DNA of 64,000 nucleotides from Rhizomucor pusillus (lineage: Eukaryota; Mucoromycota; Mucoromycetes; Mucorales; Lichtheimiaceae): assembly GCA_900175165.2 (NCBI GenBank), contig FWWN02000383.1:1-64000 (forward strand), in the 5' to 3' direction. Of the stretch, positions 26,814-37,736 are shown in pieces (positions within the stretch are counted from its first letter, which is position 1; every line of letters begins with the position of its first letter). A program made the position numbers and the translations under genes. Below the pieces are notes generated by a model. The model was given only the letters and a program-made list of their open reading frames with translations. It ran no database searches and was not told where the DNA came from.

Positions 26814-28307
26814 CTAAAGCTTGGAGGGAAATATTTCTCCGAAAAGTCTATCGACAATCTTGATAATGTGGTTAGCTGCCGATAGATTTCCCATCGTTAG
26901 CGTAAGTGTTTGTATTTGTTAAAGCAAGGAGGAGGAGAGGAGGAGGATAATACTCACCGACCAGGTCTGGCCTCTCGTTAGGAACCATGTGGCCTCCTTG
27001 AATGAAATCGATTGTAAACCGTTTCTCGTTGCGGCCAGTTACCAAGTGCGCATCTGAAGGATCAAGGCTACCAATCTCCATACGTGAGTAAAATCACACA
27101 CTCTCTCACAGTCTTATCACCATTCAGATACTATACAAGTCAGATTCGAGTGCATAGATGAAATGGCAAGGCACTGAGACAGTTTCCAGTGAAGCGAAGC
27201 CGGTTGCACGCGGGTAAGACTGGAGGAAAAAGTTGCGCTAACGTGAAGAGGAAAAAAAAAGAAGAACTCGTCAGCATTTCTGACGGAACTAGTTTGGTCA
27301 ATAAACTTTACTTACGAACTCTTGTTCTTTCGGACATTTCAGCTTGATTGTGCCGTTTGGTGTCTCGTACATGCCATAGTCCTGTACAGTAGCACAAGAT
27401 GGTTCCCGTTTTTAGCAAGCGCAGCCAGTTGCTTTGTCTTCTTTGGGGGTGGAAGGGGGGAAGGCCAGCTTCTTACCACGTAAAGTTTCAATACTTCTGG
27501 ATCGAACCGTTTCCAAAATGGTCGCTTAACTAGCGATTGGAGGCATTCCTCTCTTCGAAAGCAGTAATGTCAGTTTTTGGTATAGAAAGTGTGATGTATC
27601 TCTGCAGTTACGTACCGGCTAGGCCATTCGTCTCGTCTGTTTCTTGATGCCATGATCGGGTACTGTGCAACATTTTTCAGGGCATCAATGTTTGGACCAA
27701 TGACGGGTTCAATCAGGCACATGGCATCAAACGTCCGTGGATAAAAGAATTCACACAGCAGCCTTGTCAAAAGTCTGTAAGTGATAGAGCAGCTTTTCCA
27801 TGGATAAATAATTTACACAGAGGTAGCACCAAAACTGTGGCCGATACCAATGAGTACATTGTAGTCGGATTTAAGGCGCATTTGATCAATGACTTGTTTG
27901 GTATCCATGGCATTGTCGAACCAGGTATCTGTGGCAACAAATGCATTATTGTCAGCATGATACTCTCTTTCCCCCCGACGCTCTTTCTACTTACAGGTCT
28001 CTTTAAAGGTGCCCTCGTTTAAGCGAGCAGAATCGCCGTGGTTTCGAGCGTCCCAGGCTATAAAATGCACGTCTACGTCGTCGAGGCCCGATTTACTGCG
28101 CAGGTTGCTCAGGAACCGGCGCATGACAGGATGAAGCGATTCCTTGTGGAATCCATTTGAATGAGACCACAGGAACGCGATCCGCTGACGCGCGGGCTTC
28201 AGGGCAGGAAATATATGCTTCTCAATGGCCAGGCGTTGGACGTCGTGGCCCTCGGTAACAGCACTGACCGGTATAAAGTGATACTCGGCAGGGACAAGTC
28301 GAGGCAT
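26814..28307 (-). CDS. Alpha/beta hydrolase with C-terminal SKL peroxisome signal, Lpx1-like
   Basis: Starts MPRLVPAEYHFIPVSAV at 28307. Several short introns split it. Fold landmarks in order are: AFLWSHSNGFHKE (oxyanion region), AWDARNHGDSARLN, the nucleophile elbow GIGHSFGAT (Ser), MCLIEPVIGPNID, and the C-terminal histidine region DFIQGGHMVPNERPDLV. The last exon reads ANHIIKIVDRLFGEIFPSKL, then stop at 26814-26816. SKL is a canonical type-1 peroxisomal targeting signal. The H-G-D-S and IEPV blocks resemble yeast peroxisomal lipase Lpx1 and related toxin-biosynthesis-type hydrolases. A peroxisomal acyl-ester or lipid hydrolase is the likely role; substrate unknown. Confidence 0.8.
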
Positions 28308-28583
28308 GGAATCTTCAACAATGGAAAAATGCTGACCAATGCATTTAATAATGAAATGCCGATATGGAAATGCGGGGTAAAACGACAGTTGCGATATCTA
28401 TAGCAACGAATTGATGTTTGACAAAAGGCATGTGATAGAAAAATAAGCTAATTATAAGGGGTGTTGCCGAAATGATAGGGATGATGAAAAATGAATACAT
28501 ATATATGCGTGTGAATGCAGAGGGGGGAGGAAATGATGGACTGATAGAGTCAAATGGTATAGAGGACATGCATAGTAAGTCTT
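28308..28583. other. Intergenic
   Basis: Short region between the arrestin stop and the hydrolase start, both minus strand. Nothing further seen. Confidence 0.6.
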
Positions 28584-30118
28584 TTAGCGAGTCCATCTCG
28601 GTGACATGGACAGCGAATCATATGGTGGTAGCGACGATGACAAGTCTGCAGGCTCCTGCTGGGCTGCTGTTCTGTAGGATGGGACTCGAGACAACTCCAT
28701 GCCGTTCCACCAGAGACTGTGTGCACTTTCCACTGACCGGGGCTGGAATCCAGCGGTTTGTTGCTGCTCGTCTTCTTCTTCAGCAGCAGCTGCAGCTTCT
28801 TGTTGAGCCATCTGCGCTTTTGTCAATGGGAAACCGTTACCGTTTGGCGGTGACAACGGACCCTGCGCACTGACAGACAGCGCTCGCGTGCGGCCGGTGA
28901 TCGTGATAGGCTCCCGCTCGGGCGGAGCAGGCAGCGCGGTTTGCTGCTGTGATGTCGATGATGATTCGCCACCGATGACGGCAGCAGCAGCGGCAGGTTG
29001 GGACACAGACCCTGCACGGGTCCGAAGCACTTCCCAGACAGTTCTGTCGTAAGGCACAGACCGCCAGGTTTCATCGTACGCTGGCAGTTGGTTTCCATCC
29101 GTCTGTTGAGCATACGAGTCGACAACAACAACCGGAACGGAGCATCTGAGTTCAGACAAGTGTCCATCGGCGTTCTCGAGCGAGATCACGAATTTTAGCT
29201 TGTGTCTGATACGGATCATATCATTATCTGCATCGCAAAATACTAGCGGCGACCGCTCTGGCACATCGATGTGTATCACCCTCTTCCAACTCTCGTCCTC
29301 CTGTCGTGTCACATTGGCAAAAGGATTCACTTGTCGTTCGACTCGCACAACACGTGTGTCTGTCTTGGATCGCTCGTTCGCAGTGTACGTGCAATATTCC
29401 TTGAGTGTGCCGCACAGCGCTCGTACTTTCAAGTTGGTCGCGAGTGGCATAATTTCGAACGATACAGGGATCGACTCGCCGTGGGCATAGATTTTGGATG
29501 GAAGCGAGATGTCGTAAATCATCTTTTCGCTCCAAGTATTATGGATCTCGAGGGACTGGGCAAGCTCGAACTCGGAAGGCATCAGACATCTTACAATTCG
29601 GATCGGTCGCTTCTTGATTATGTTGTGCACAAACGTTGGTCGTTCGACAATGGCTTTTAAGCGATAACTGACCCTTCCACCTTCAGCTTCGAGTGATTGT
29701 GGCAGGTCGCCTGGAAGCGGCAGCTCAAAATTCCATCTATGCTGCCCAGCCGCGAGTGTGTATGTCTTCTTCAGAACCACTTCGCCGACGGGCACAAATT
29801 GCCACTGTTTCGAAATGATTGTGCGTTCCTGCTTGTAATAATGTTGATGATGCCCAATGCCTATTGTTCAGAAAGCTTAATTATCGTCGACATCACTGTA
29901 GAGTAAAAAAGAAAAAAGCTCTTACCTTCTGACCAGGAAACTTTCATTTTGCCAGTAAACTTGAGGATGACAGATCGAACTTTCATAGGCTCGCTGATAT
30001 CAAGCACCAATGTACCCTGCAGTAACTTTCCTGCAGACTCTTCGGCTTGTCCGTGGAGCAGGATTTCGTCGTCTAGGACATCAATCCTCAATTGGGATTG
30101 TTTCCTCGGAGACATCAT
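28584..30118 (-). CDS. Alpha-arrestin (ART-family ubiquitin-ligase adaptor)
   Basis: Two exons, 29926-30118 and 28584-29860, give about 470 residues. It starts MMSPRKQSQLRIDVLDDEIL. The arrestin N-domain shows LQGTLVLDISEPMKVRSVIL; the C-domain shows SYRLKAIVERPT and YDISLPSKIYAHGESIPVSF. The C-terminal ~150 residues are disordered, Ala/Gln/Ser-rich, and carry PY-type motifs: LPAYDE, VPSY and a good LPPYDS near the end. Alpha-arrestins bind WW domains of Rsp5/Nedd4 ligases through such motifs and direct endocytosis of plasma-membrane transporters. The intact arrestin fold and PY motifs support that role; the cargo is unknown. Confidence 0.9.
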
Positions 30119-30320
30119 TTTCGGTTGAAATTAAAAAAAGAAGATAGCAACAAAATAAAACAAGAACGGGAAACGAAGAAGGGAGGAGGAAGGGGACCCT
30201 AGAAAATTTTTGAAACCTCTTCTGTCGCAAGGCTGGCTGCTTTTAATTGTTTTTCGATCGGCGAAATAGCAGAAGGACGATCACGAATGAACAGGTCGGT
30301 CGGTCCGTCGGTCGCTGTTA
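30119..30320. other. Intergenic
   Basis: Promoter of the arrestin gene and 3' UTR of the downstream-lying hydrolase; purine-rich around 30150-30200. No gene. Confidence 0.6.
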
Positions 30321-31479
30321 TTATTCTTTTGTGATGAGCTGTCTCACAGTCCGTGCACCCTGAGCAAAGTAATGAAATTTGTGCGCATAGTCAACGTGCG
30401 CACCCACATAGAACCCTCCCAGGGATGCACTGGCATCGATGGAACTAACCGAGGCATCCACAGGCACTTGAGGATCAAGTCCAATCTCGCCGACTGCTTG
30501 TTCGCCGGCCAAAATGGCGCGCAAAAGGATCCCGAGCGTCAGGTCCTTGCGAGAGTAGTAGATAACTGTCTTTTGCCGGCCTAGGCCTCCAGTACCTTCT
30601 CGAAGGTATGGCATGATGTCAGATGAAACGAGCGCTGGTGCACAAAGGTGGATAGCATCTGGTCTACGCATGAGTCAGTCCCACTCACCCAGTTAGTACA
30701 AAATTTTTTGTTCTAAATAAAGATGTTCTTTCCCTCCCAACCTTTCAGAATGCTGCATAAGTGAACATGCTTCTACGATGTGTCGGCATCCAAGTGAGTG
30801 GCCTACAACTCGCAGCTTCTCGTATTTCTTTCTTAGATCCAGCAACCGCCATGCTAGTCGCTCGGCACGCTCCTGGCTCTCCCGATTCGCCACTGAAAAT
30901 TGGTACACAAGGCGGCCTGCGTGCAAGCCTACATCCAGTGCCATGGCTCCGACAATCGATGCCGGCGTGGGCAGTTTGAACTGTTTTAGTCGCTGCCAAC
31001 TCTGGCCCACAAAATAGGCGGCGGAACCGAGTGTTGCTAAAGGCAGCGGTATCTGATGGATTGGTGACCCAGAAGGCCAAGAATATCTTTATGTTTTCCA
31101 TCATGAAAAAATGCGTTAAGTATCCGCATTTGGGTTTCTTTTCCATATATCCCTCACTTCAACAGAAAATAGAAACATACCCTAAAGCTGCTGGTCCCCA
31201 TTGATGGTCTGGACTCAGTACTAGCAACCGGTGAGAATGCATCCAGTCCTCAAAGTGCTCGGGTGATTCGCCCTGCGCAAGAAAACCTTTCAAGTAATAT
31301 ACAAGGGCAGCAGCGTTGTGGTGTGAGCGTGCAATTCATTGAATGACGAAAGTACTGGTTTCGCTACCTTTGACATAGACTGTCACTTCTGAACGTGCAT
31401 CTTGTAGACGTGACAGCACTTGAAGTTTTGGTAACTCGGTAAAGAATTTCTTTTTCAATTCCTGAGCTGGACGGGCCAT
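30321..31479 (-). CDS. Alpha/beta hydrolase family protein, uncharacterised
   Basis: The start is ATG at 31479 (MARPAQELKKKFFTELPKL). Exons continue as KGESPEHFEDWMHSHRLLVL, a hydrophobic QIPLPLATLGSAAYFVG region, the nucleophile elbow LRVVGHSLGCRHIVEACSLM, and a last exon DAIHLCAPALVSSDIMPYL then YYSRKDLTLGILLRAIL, stopping at 30321-30323. GHSLG is the catalytic-serine motif. YYSRKDLTL followed by a conserved aspartate-rich stretch and GAHVDYAHKFHYFAQG would supply Asp and His. The arrangement loosely recalls DUF726/TMCO4-type hydrolases, but I cannot assign a substrate. Only 73 bases separate its start from the stop of the upstream ZNHIT2 gene on the same strand. Confidence 0.7.
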
Positions 31480-31552
31480 GTCATGGCGTGTTGTTTTCTG
31501 GTAAGCGGAGAGAACAAGTGCAAGGCCAGACTCTTTTACCCCTTTAAGTCGA

Positions 31553-32921
31553 TTAAATCTCTTGAATTTTATTATTGCTTGAGCTTTGCATTTGCTGTTT
31601 GGCATTTTCGGCCGTCCGCCGCAGATAATCAAACGCTTTCTCGGTAGCTTTGATCCTTTCATACTCTGTGGCAACCGTCATTCTCAACAGAACCACGTTT
31701 TCCTTCTCGTGGCGTTTCTGATGTACTCCGTACGCAAAGTAGTAAAATGCTTTTCGAGCTGCCAGCATCGTTTGCTTCCGTTTTTCCGCCACTTTGGGGA
31801 GCTTTTTGGTGAGAGTCTCCAGTATCTGCCACATATCGTATAGAGCGCGCTCAATATAGTCGTGCGAGTCATCTAACAGTACCATTACATCCTGCAGCAA
31901 TGTTTGTAGCAAGCGGGTTCGTCGATTATCACCTTCGTCCGACAGACTCGGCGCATCCAGCCCATCTTCGTAGGCTATCACATCATCTACTGTTTGCGTC
32001 GCTGCGTGTGCTATGTCTGAAAACGGGAAACCTGCCTCAGTGCTGAATAACACCTGGTTCGACACTCGCTCAATAATAGAGCACGTGTTTGCAGGATGCT
32101 CGTATAATTCGCCAAGTAAATGTCGCATCAGGTAGCAGTATGTCATGATGATATTCACGAGGCATGCATTGAGCAGCACTGACGGCTGTGCCTTGGAAAT
32201 CCTGGTAAAGTCAGGTAGCTCACTCGGCAAATCAGGCCGCTTTGTATTCCATATCTGGTGGTCTTCATCACTCGTGTTTTGTTCCTTTTCTTCTTCTTTA
32301 TCCTCTTCCAGTGGCTGTACCAAGTTTGTCTTTTCATCGAGACGACCCATCCACCACGGCTCATACTCAGGCAGCTGTCCCGCCTTTATGAACTTTTCGA
32401 ATTCCTCGCGATGTGATGCTGGTAATTTAGATAATAAACTCTCAAAATCCACATTTTCATCTGTGTCGAGTTTGGAAAGCACCTCGGTGAGTTGCTGCAT
32501 ATCATCTTCCTCATCCTCCTCCTCTAGTCCATCTTGTTCGTCCAGTTCTTCAGCGTTGCCTTGGACTCGACTTAAAATCCTCGCCATTTCTCGTACTTCG
32601 CTTTCGCTGAGCCCTCTTGCTTTGATCTCTTCTTGAACGTTATCTCGATAGAATGTCTCACTGCACTCTAGATGCTTTGAATCCTTGTAGCATGCAAGGG
32701 AGCAATATCGCAAGTTACAGCGCGGGCAGACATAGCTGGCAAACTGTCGTTCGCATCTACCCAGACAAATAAATGCGTGAGATCGTTGAGATCTGGACAT
32801 AATAGGCTCGAACTTACATGTTGCATAGTGTCTGTGTAGCTTTTACAGGCTGTAACGTCGTTTCTTTGCGTGATCCATTAGTGGCATTGTCGTCATTATC
32901 AATGATCCGCAAGCTCGGCAT
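31553..32921 (-). CDS. ZNHIT2: Zinc finger HIT domain protein 2
   Basis: Two exons: 32818-32921 (MPSLRIIDNDDNATNGS...TLCN) and 31553-32756. The splice rebuilds the zinc cluster LCNICERQFASYVCPRCNLRY, then CSLACYKDSKHLEC, a complete zf-HIT box. Downstream are an acidic linker, WWMGRLDEKTNLVQPL, and a long helical C-terminal domain (ACLVNIIMTYCYLMRHLLGEL). ZNHIT2 links the R2TP chaperone to U5 snRNP (Prp8) assembly. Length (about 437 residues) and order fit the family. Confidence 0.9.
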
Positions 32922-33051
32922 AGTCTCAAGTCACGTCACGAAAGTCTGCATTTCGCAGAAATGATCGTGCAAGGAAATCGGCCCGACACACCTTATTTTT
33001 TTTTCACCCTCCTTCTCATATATACATATACACACATTCCCATTGTAAATA
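32922..33051. promoter_or_regulatory. 130-bp bidirectional promoter, ZNHIT2 / MPP6
   Basis: The start codons of the minus-strand ZNHIT2 gene and the plus-strand MPP6 gene are only 130 bases apart, so both promoters must lie here or in transcribed leaders. An A/T-rich stretch with TATATACATATAC lies near 33018-33031. Both genes act in nuclear RNA processing, which makes co-regulation plausible but unproven. Confidence 0.6.
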
Positions 33052-33769
33052 ATGGCCGCGGCTACAGAGTCCAAGGGCAAGACGCCATCAAGCAGGTTGC
33101 TTGGCATGAAAGTAAGTAGCGAGAGGCCGATCTCGCTGTGCCCTTACAGTGACCAGACTGATCGTGTTTTGCTGATCTATGCCGTGTTCCAATAGTTCAT
33201 GCAACGATCGCTTGAAAAAGAAAGACAAGAGGAGATGGAACGGGAACGAAAACGAATAATATCAGAAGCAGAGTGGATTATCGAGTATGAAACAGAGGAA
33301 AACCATAAACCGTGAGTAGTAACGACATGTCAGCTTGTGCTGCATGCATAACTGACGGTGGGATTTCTTTGATAGAAAAATAGATATCGAATACCAACCG
33401 AGTTACCTCGTATTCAATGAGTTGAACACTCTAGGAAGACGATCATTCAAAGATTTCAACAAGAAGATCAGCGTTCGTATATCTTTAGACGTTTTAGTGC
33501 CCAGTTGGAAAATGTTAACTAACTGCTTGCGGGACTAGGCATTGGAAGAGCAAAGGGCGCAAGAGGAGGAGGACGAAGAACAAGAAGAACGGGATAGAAT
33601 GGCGGCTGAAGATGAAGAAGGTCTGCTCCACAGTATGGCGAAAAAGTTTGCAAAGAAAAAGCGGTCAAGCAAGAGACGGAGAGACGACGACGAAGAAGAA
33701 GTAAAACAAGACAACGAACAGAGCCGCCAACCACAAAAAATCAGCAGAGGATTCATCAAGCCTGAATAA
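33052..33769 (+). CDS. MPP6: M-phase phosphoprotein 6, nuclear exosome cofactor
   Basis: Four exons (33052-33111, 33196-33311, 33376-33472, 33539-33769) encode 167 residues. It begins MAAATESKGKTPSSRLLGMK. Matches to the MPP6 family are RLLGMKFMQRSLEKE at the N-terminus, SEAEWIIE, a GRRSFKDFNKKI box, and MAKKFAKKKRSSKRRR before a short C-terminal GFIKPE. MPP6 binds Rrp6 and the exosome cap to help 5.8S rRNA maturation and decay of nuclear non-coding RNAs. The length is typical. Confidence 0.92.
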
Positions 33770-33979
33770 TATTCTTTTTCATTTTACACGCATTTTCAGA
33801 AAAGCATCTTTTTAGCCTGCCGCTATATTACTTTCATAAGATTTGGGAGGATCCCGTTGTTATCGTACGTCGATGTACGTTGTATATTACCATTAGTGAC
33901 CGCTTTAGGTAGATCAGACAGGATACACCGGATCAAAAAGAATATCAAAATGACAAGGACATAGAAATGAAAAGATAGA

Positions 33980-34192
33980 TCAATCCATATCTTCTTCAAC
34001 CCGCGAGAGTTTTGACAGGTTGACCTCGTTTAATTTCGGACACTCTGCGGACAACCTGACCTGCTCAGATGGACGAAGCACATAGTTATATCTAAAGGTG
34101 GTAGTGGGAATTAACGGTGCCGCTTCCAGGCGACGGTCCCTGGATACACCGTTGCCAACATAATCCAAAGGAGAATAAGCAAAAGTAAACAT
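33980..34192 (-). CDS. Small conserved-looking ORF, unidentified
   Basis: Frame from Met at 34192 (MFTFAYSPLDYVGNGVSRDR) to TGA at 33980-33982, 70 residues. It has a mixed, well-balanced composition (EAAPLIPTTTFRYNYVLRPS, EQVRLSAECPKLNEVNLSKL) and an acidic end, unlike the low-complexity chance frames in this window. There is no signal peptide or membrane helix. It sits back to back with the ATP synthase subunit 4 gene, 216 bases away, so it could share a divergent promoter. An upstream exon cannot be excluded. Confidence 0.45.
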   Translation of the reverse strand: MFTFAYSPLDYVGNGVSRDRRLEAAPLIPTTTFRYNYVLRPSEQVRLSAECPKLNEVNLSKLSRVEEDMD

Positions 34193-34408
34193 TTTGACCC
34201 CGCCCAAAATTTGTGTACACTTTTTTGAGATGACGTCTGAGACGATTCTTCAGGCCTTTCCGACCTGTAAGTCGAATATAGTCACATTGCCGATTTTCGC
34301 CAAAGTAACTAAATTTTATACAACTCGACAGAGACAACCATGGCTTTGAGACTGTTGACAAAGAACGCAGCAGGTATACTGAGTAAACACTAAAGTTAGC
34401 AACCGAGA

Positions 34409-35391
34409 ATGTCATTCACACTGTGGAAATCATTAGCTGCTGCCACCGTCCGTCCCGCCGCGCTCAGCGCTTCGCGTCGCATTGCTGCTTCTGCTGCGTA
34501 AGTTGCTCGTATGTATCGCGAGATTCCGCGTTTAGGAACTGACAAAGTGTATATCTCAGTATTCGCAACTACAGCACTGAGCAAAACGGTGAGAGCTTAA
34601 AGTGACGGATTTCTTCTCGACATACTAAACGCCTTTTTTGTGTTTTCTTAGCTGCTGCTGCCGAGAAAAAGTCCAGTGTTTTGGATGTCCTTCCCGGTGA
34701 CTCCATTGCCGCCAAGGCCGGCTACTTGACTGTTGGTACCGGTTTGGCCACTGCACTTATCGCCAAGGAAATCTACATTCTCAACGAAGAAACCTTGGTC
34801 TTGGTTGCCAGCGCTGGTCTTCTGGGTGTCTTGCTCAAGTACTTGAGAGAGCCCTACACCAACATGGCTCAGGAGCACATTGAAGTAAGATAATCACCTA
34901 GTAGGTTTGAGAAAAAGAATACTTAATCGTGATAATTTTCGCCGGAATTAGCGCATCAAAGGTGTCTTGAACAAGGCCCGCGCCGACCACAAGTCTGCCG
35001 TCCAGACCCGCATCGAAGAAGCCGGTCAAATGAAGGATCTTGTTGACGTTACAAAGGCCTTGTTCGAATTGTCCCGCGAGACCGCCCAACTCGAGGCTGA
35101 GGCATTCACTCTCAAGCAGAAGGTCGCTGTGGCTCAGGAAGTCAAGAGCACTTTGGACTCTTGGGTCCGTCACGAAGCAAACGTCCGTGAACGTGAGCAG
35201 AAGCAGCTTGCTGCTTACTTGATCGAAAAGATCCACCAGGATCTCAAGGACCCTCAGATCCAGCAACAAATCTTGGACCAGGCTGTTGCCGACGTCGAGA
35301 GTAAGTGTCGATAAGGGAAATAAGCCAGAAAAAGGTTGGCGGTTTCTAACATTTCACCCTTTTGTTGTTAGAATTAGCCAAGTCTGCTTGA
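34409..35391 (+). CDS. ATP4: Mitochondrial ATP synthase subunit 4 (subunit b)
   Basis: Five exons: 34409-34497, 34560-34588, 34652-34884, 34952-35300, 35372-35391. The N-terminus MSFTLWKSLAAATVRPAALS is an Arg/Ala-rich mitochondrial presequence. Two hydrophobic helices follow (GYLTVGTGLATALIAKEIY, TLVLVASAGLLGVLLKYL), then the long charged peripheral-stalk helix (RIKGVLNKARADHKSAVQTR ... STLDSWVRHEANVREREQKQ), ending ...KLAKSA. Subunit b/4 is the stator stalk of F1Fo ATP synthase in the inner membrane. Codon use is strongly biased, as expected for a highly expressed gene. Confidence 0.95.
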
Positions 35392-35609
35392 ATTACTTTT
35401 CGTTCGTTCCTTTTAATTGTGCTTGCACAGTTGTAAAATAAAAGACAGATTTATAGAACAGAAGATCTGTTGCTTGTGATCACTCTAACAAGAACTATGT
35501 AGCAAACAGATAATACACCACAATGTGCTTGCGTTTATTCTAAAATGTAGGATGCATAATGCGTTTTAAGGAAAGAGGGAATGCAAAAATGGGTCACGAT
35601 ATAACACTC
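35392..35609. other. Convergent 3' region
   Basis: Between the stops of the convergent ATP4 and Sqt1 genes; contains AATAAA-like signals such as AAAATAAAAG near 35437. Confidence 0.6.
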
Positions 35610-37302
35610 TTAGGCTTTGAAGACGAGGCAGGTACCATCATCGGATCCAGTAACCACGGTGCTGCCATCCCTTGAGACAGTGAAGCCTAGAACGGTGTCT
35701 CGATGGCCGTGCCACGTCTTGACGCATTCTCCAGTGCGGGAATCCCACATCTTTACGAGTTTATCTGCAGAACATGATACTAACATGGGAGAGTTTTGCA
35801 CGAACTTTACTTTGACAACTGCATCCTAAAGGCACAGAGTGTCAAATGGAGATGATCATATGTATGAAAGACGAAAAGAAACTTACTTCATGCGTAAGTG
35901 TATGGCGCAATCGTTGCGTTTGAACATCCCAGATAGAGATTTTACCATCGGTAGAACCCGTTGCTGCAAGTGGCAATCTATGATTGGGAAAGCAATTTGT
36001 GAGCAAGAAGAAAAAAAAAACAGATATTGATAGATATGGCATACTTACACATCGCAGAAATCGGCGCTTTCAATGGAATCACTGTGGTTCTCCAAGGACG
36101 ATACGATTTGTCCGCTAGCAACATTGACGAGACGAGCTTGTCCATCCATCGATCCAGTAAGAACAAGATTACTGTCCTTGTAAACGGCAAGGGATGTGAT
36201 GGGTTCTGCGTGGAAACGAGCATCATCACCCGACAACCGAAAAATGGATGCTGCGGTCTTGGGATCCCAGACGACCAACGATGTATCTTCTGATACAGTG
36301 ACAATCTTCTTGCCATCTGGCGTGAAACGTCCTGCAGTAACGGCTGCAGCGTGGCCATTGAAAATATTCATAAACTTGCCACTAGGCACTAGATTGTTTG
36401 ATAATCCACGATGAATATTGCGCGATCGCTGAATCAAATAGTTAAGTAATTACTCACTGGCCCACATCCATATGGTAGAATCCGATGCTCCAGCAAGCAA
36501 AATGTTACCCTTAGGATGCCAGTCGATCCACTAGAGAACGCAGGAGATTAATGTTCATTTTGAACGACGACGAGAGTCACCCTGGATACTCACCACAATC
36601 TCATCGGGTCCTTCCACTGCAGTGCAGAATTCACCGGTCTGTGTCTTCCATACACGGACTTTGCCATCCATACCGGCCGATGCAACCAAAGTACCATCAA
36701 CGCTGAAACCAACGGCTGTGACCGAGTCGGTGTGACCGGAGAGTTCAAATACAGTTTCTCCATTATCGCTGCGCCAGAGGTAGCTCTTGTCATCACCGCC
36801 TCCGCTCAAAATCAAGTTATCGTCTTGAGGATGCGATGCTATAGCATACACAGGCTCTACAGTGAAGCATTTTGTGATGAGCGATCATAACTTTTAAAAA
36901 TCAGCATATGGTTCAATATACCTCTGTGATCAAAGAAACCTTGCACCGAATCATCTGCAATCTCCAGCATATTTTCATCACCATCGGCAGGTCTCAGGTC
37001 AAATCCTTCCAAGGGATTGCCGTCTTGATCTGCAGCCATGTAAATAAATTGTGTCCCATTAGATACATGCAGTAACCCCCAACTACAAAAATAATATCGC
37101 ACCATTGTAGTCGTCGTCATCGTCGTCCATGGGTTCGCCTTGCTCGTGATCGTCGGCTTCCTCAAAGATCTCGTCATTCCTGATATATTCCTCATCGTGG
37201 AGCTCGGGACTCTGTGGTTGCTGCTACGCGATCGAAAGGTTACATGTTTGCATTTTTAACGTTTGTTCGTTAGAAACCACCCACCTCGCTGGAGACCGAC
37301 AT
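35610..37302 (-). CDS. SQT1: WD40 ribosome-assembly protein, Sqt1/AAMP-like
   Basis: First exon is only MSVSSE (start at 37302). Later exons give an acidic N-terminus (EEADDHEQGEPMDDDDDYNG) followed by WD repeats, e.g. SGGGDDKSYLWRSDNGETV, ASAGMDGKVRVWKTQTGEF, KGNILLAGASDSTIWMWA, TVSEDTSLVVWDPKTAASIF, GSTDGKISIWDVQTQRLRH and CSADKLVKMWDSRTGECVK. The stop is at 35610-35612. An acidic start plus seven to eight blades, and the WHPKGN block, match Sqt1/AAMP. Sqt1 is a dedicated chaperone that loads ribosomal protein uL16 (Rpl10) onto the 60S subunit. At least six short introns are present and the frame is intact. Confidence 0.88.
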
Positions 37303-37736
37303 TTTATGCAAGACGGGACAGGAAGAAAAAAGTTTCTGCGGTTCCAACGGCGGCTGAGCTGCGCTCTGCTTATCAATCAAAACTGTGTCCGCTGCGGATA
37401 GAGTATGATGCTAAAAAGCCAATGAATATATGCTTAATCTCAAAGAACTATAGCAGAGATGACAGTAAGATAGTCATGCTGGATGCCATTCATTTATATA
37501 ATAAATCCGTTGCATAGGATCTTTGATAGTGCATGCTTTACACTCTGACGAGAACATTTGAATTACTCAGGTAGATATCATTTTCAAAACAGTAAATATT
37601 TTCTTTCTGGAGTATTGTACTATGGAAGGAAAACAAAAAGTATGAGAACAAAAAGTCGTGGAAGAACAGATAGTGTGATGGTAAGGTAATAAAATCGAGA
37701 ATGGTAAAGAATTGGAGGAACACCATGATACTACCG
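37303..37736. other. Intergenic
   Basis: Promoter of Sqt1 and 3' UTR of the bHLH gene, both minus strand. A short plus frame (37263-37517) has no support. Confidence 0.5.
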
